Assembly (NCBI GenBank): GCA_014323545.1
Contig: CP058647.1
Span: forward strand, 502,001-566,000
DNA from: Hyphobacterium sp. CCMP332
Lineage (GTDB): Bacteria > Bacteroidota > Bacteroidia > Cytophagales > CCMP332
Direction of reading: 5' to 3'
Length of the DNA stretch: 64,000 nucleotides
Below the pieces are notes generated by a model, which did not search any database, was not told where the DNA came from, and worked only from the letters and a program-made list of their open reading frames with translations. A program made the position numbers and the translations under genes. Shown here one piece after another: positions 62,199-64,000 of the stretch (positions within the stretch are counted from its first letter, which is position 1; every line of letters begins with the position of its first letter).

Positions 62199-62585
62199 TC
62201 AGCTATTCGCTTTATTTATTCGAAATTCCGTAATTACTTTCTCCAAATTGGTTAATTGGTTATCGGATTTAGTCATAAATGTTCTTGCACCGTATTTTTG
62301 ACCTTGCTTAAGCCAGTGGGTATTTTCTACACCAGACATCATTATAATGGTGCATTTTGGATAATTTTTCTTTAAAACGCGAAGCGCCATAAGTCCATCC
62401 ATAACCTCTGTGCCTACACTTAATTGGTAATCCAGAAAAATTATACCCGGGTCAGTATTTAAACTATTTAAAGCTCTTTCTGCACTTTTATAGGACTCGA
62501 CTTCAAAACCATAGGTAAAAGATAATTTGTGCTTTAATGCCTTGGCAAATAATGGATCATCATCTATAATAACTGCTTTATCCAT
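62199..62585 (-). CDS. Single-domain response regulator (receiver only)
   Basis: 128 residues, a CheY-like receiver with no output. Acidic pocket 'IIDDDPLFAKAL' (Asp8-10), phosphoacceptor Asp52 in 'IIFLDYQLSVGTEVMDG', Ser in 'IIMMSGVEN' and Lys in 'ARTFMTKSDN'. It converges on icmF with a two-base gap and follows miaE by 10 bases. No kinase is adjacent. The partner and output are unknown. Confidence 0.88.
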   Translation of the reverse strand: MDKAVIIDDDPLFAKALKHKLSFTYGFEVESYKSAERALNSLNTDPGIIFLDYQLSVGTEVMDGLMALRVLKKNYPKCTIIMMSGVENTHWLKQGQKYGARTFMTKSDNQLTNLEKVITEFRINKANS

Positions 62586-62595
62586 ATAATAAACT

Positions 62596-63177
62596 TTAGT
62601 GCATTCTATCGCCTCGAACTGTAAGCATGGATATAATCATTTTCTCCTCTTCTAAAAACTCCTCCCAACGCTTTTTAACATATTCAAGAGGCATGTATTT
62701 CTTTGCAAGGTCGATAAAATTTCTATAATGACCGGCTTCTGATACCATGAAATCATAATAGAACTTTCTTAAATACTCTTCCGGATGGTTTTCATATAAT
62801 AATTTAAAGCGCTCACAACTTCTGGCTTCAATTAATGCATTTAACAGTAGTTTCTCTACAAGTTGTTGTTCTCTACTCCCCCCTTTTCTTATTGATTTAT
62901 TTAATTCTGCAACATATTCATCCTTTCTTGCCTTACCCAAATTCATTCCTCTTTTGTTCATTTCATCAATGACTCTTTCAAAATGACTCCATTCCTCAGC
63001 AACAATAGGCGTCAATGCTTCAACTATTTCTTTTTTATCAGCGTATTGTACAATGAGAGAAATACAGGAAGAAGCTGCTTTTTGTTCACAATAGGCGTGG
63101 TCAATTAAAATTTCCTCAACACTTATTTGTGCGAGGTCAATCCACCGTGGATCTGTTGGTAATTTTAACCCTAACAT
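62596..63177 (-). CDS. miaE: tRNA-(ms2io6A)-hydroxylase MiaE
   Basis: 193 residues of a ferritin-like di-iron protein. Iron-ligand motifs are 'EEILIDHAYCEQKAASSCIS', 'VAEEWSHFERVIDEMNKRG', 'EARSCERFKLLYENHPE' and 'MVSEAGHYRNFIDLAKKY' (the two EX2H pairs). MiaE hydroxylates the isopentenyl group of ms2i6A37 in tRNA and needs oxygen. It stands before the receiver gene and 11 bases after the truncated porin gene. miaA and miaB are not in the window. Confidence 0.93.
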   Translation of the reverse strand: MLGLKLPTDPRWIDLAQISVEEILIDHAYCEQKAASSCISLIVQYADKKEIVEALTPIVAEEWSHFERVIDEMNKRGMNLGKARKDEYVAELNKSIRKGGSREQQLVEKLLLNALIEARSCERFKLLYENHPEEYLRKFYYDFMVSEAGHYRNFIDLAKKYMPLEYVKKRWEEFLEEEKMIISMLTVRGDRMH

Positions 63178-63188
63178 AATTTTTAAAA

Positions 63189-64000
63189 TTAATCATAAAA
63201 CTGCCATCTAAAACCCAATGATACTGCATCCGGTCTTTGGACGCCCGTATAATAGGGACTTGAAAAATAACCGGGAACAGCCCAACCTTGTATGAAATAT
63301 GGCACCTTGACAAATGCCTGGGCCTGGCGGAATTGGAAACTCGCAAATACATCCGGTACAATGGTCTGATCTAATCTGAATTCATCTTGTAAATGAAACT
63401 GGAAATTTGCCGGCATGTAAGCATTCCCATAATAGGCCGATCGGTAAAATGCCTCTATTCCGAATTGAATTGAGGATTTTCCACGTGTAATCCGAGATTC
63501 AAAATACAGAATTGCTTTTGAGAATAATTCCGGAAACCTAAATACATCCGGGCCTCCTGATTTTCCGTACTGAACTAATCCTGAAAAGTTTAATTTCCAA
63601 AATTTAAGACTTGTTTCTATGCCCGCATAAACAATAGCATTCTCTTTAGTCGTTTGTCTTGCTTGTGCAAATTGATCATAATAAATATAATTATTGATTC
63701 TATGAAAATTCACAAAAGGTTTAAAGGTTTGCTGGCCAATTCGAAAACGGTATGATGCATTTAAGTTATCGCTTAGTGTTCGGTTAAAATCATTGTTCCA
63801 GATAAAATGATTGCTGTTAAAACGATTTTGTACGATATCCGGTGAATAGTAAATTCTACTTAAAACCACGTTGAATTTTTTTCCACTTATATTTAATCCA
63901 ATTCTGTAATCTCCGGGTAATTGACTTTCACCACTTATTCTTATATCCAAACTATCTATGGCTGAGTTAATTTTTTTTCTCAATACCCCGCCGACAAACA
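63189..64000 (-). CDS. Putative porin (Porin_10 family), C-terminal part, cut by window edge
   Basis: The frame stays open to base 64000 (270 residues visible), so the N-terminus, including any signal peptide, lies outside. Aromatic amphipathic strands fill the visible part ('DYRIGLNISGKKFNVVLSRI', 'ASYRFRIGQQTFKPFVNFHR', 'IVPDVFASFQFRQAQAFVKV'), and the end 'VSLGFRWQFYD' is the aromatic-terminal strand of the Bacteroidota putative-porin family. This would be an outer-membrane barrel. Transport specificity cannot be inferred. Confidence 0.75.
   Translation of the reverse strand, partial: FVGGVLRKKINSAIDSLDIRISGESQLPGDYRIGLNISGKKFNVVLSRIYYSPDIVQNRFNSNHFIWNNDFNRTLSDNLNASYRFRIGQQTFKPFVNFHRINNYIYYDQFAQARQTTKENAIVYAGIETSLKFWKLNFSGLVQYGKSGGPDVFRFPELFSKAILYFESRITRGKSSIQFGIEAFYRSAYYGNAYMPANFQFHLQDEFRLDQTIVPDVFASFQFRQAQAFVKVPYFIQGWAVPGYFSSPYYTGVQRPDAVSLGFRWQFYD

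Noticed and set aside
1-64000. tRNA, rRNA, CRISPR, IS and phage signatures
   Set aside because: No cloverleaf-like element, repeat-spacer array, transposase, integrase or phage structural gene is visible by reading; gene order and codon style are uniform.

Overview
The window is a dense, AT-rich chromosomal segment of a member of the phylum Bacteroidota, most likely a gliding marine or soil Cytophagales-type organism. The evidence is the set of Bacteroidota-restricted genes: gldA/gldF/gldG, the type IX secretion Plug protein, a PorE-like OmpA protein, GSCFA, DUF2911, DUF6089, DUF4296, DUF3276 (PUR) and the putative-porin family. Promoters match the Bacteroidota sigma-A pattern (TTTG, about 19 nt, TAnnTTTG), and I see no purine-rich ribosome binding sites. 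I found no rRNA, tRNA, IS element, prophage or CRISPR array. Both window ends cut genes: a secreted WD40 protein at the left and a putative porin at the right.

Left part (1-15.3 kb): a minus-strand run (secreted WD40 protein, DUF962/Mpo1-like, DUF4442, DUF2911, murB) faces a plus-strand gliding operon (SDR, gldA, gldF, gldG, DUF4340), followed by dnaN, an ABC-F ATPase and the T9SS plug protein. Then come a DUF6089 outer-membrane protein, a DUF58 protein and RlpA-SPOR on the minus strand. Middle-left (15.3-32.3 kb): a PUR protein, an AI-2E-type permease and YchF on plus, then a mostly minus-strand block: a WbpM/CapD-type nucleotide-sugar dehydratase, PaaN, FolB, DivIVA, WD40, a K+ channel, SirB1, an acyl-CoA carboxylase beta subunit, an aldo/keto reductase, and the PLPBP-DUF423-DUF4296 operon.

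Middle-right (32.3-49.9 kb): rpsF-rpsR-rplI from a near-perfect promoter, a GSCFA gene starting directly at the rplI terminator, an OmpA/PD40 protein followed by a YfiR-family protein, a DUF2911-TPR protein, and a run of one outer-membrane-barrel-like protein and two lipoproteins. Next is a co-directional minus-strand array lepA-folD-queE-(PorE-like OmpA)-(secreted WD40-caspase)-(secreted unknown)-(CHASE2 membrane protein). The last four genes form the most striking candidate system: a caspase-family peptidase with a signal peptide, encoded with a peptidoglycan-anchored sensor-like protein and a CHASE2 protein that has no output domain.

Right part (50-64 kb): a membrane patatin phospholipase paired with a DUF5686-like outer-membrane barrel, the haem genes hemN-hemY, a LytTR response regulator, a strong terminator that may end a small RNA, IcmF (fused isobutyryl-CoA mutase, with the active-site Phe and Gln of isobutyryl-CoA mutases), a lone receiver protein, the tRNA hydroxylase MiaE and the truncated porin. 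Overlaps of the TAATG/ATGA type occur throughout, which suggests translational coupling. Start codons were chosen by protein N-terminus, signal peptide and overlap logic because ribosome binding sites give no help in this phylum.
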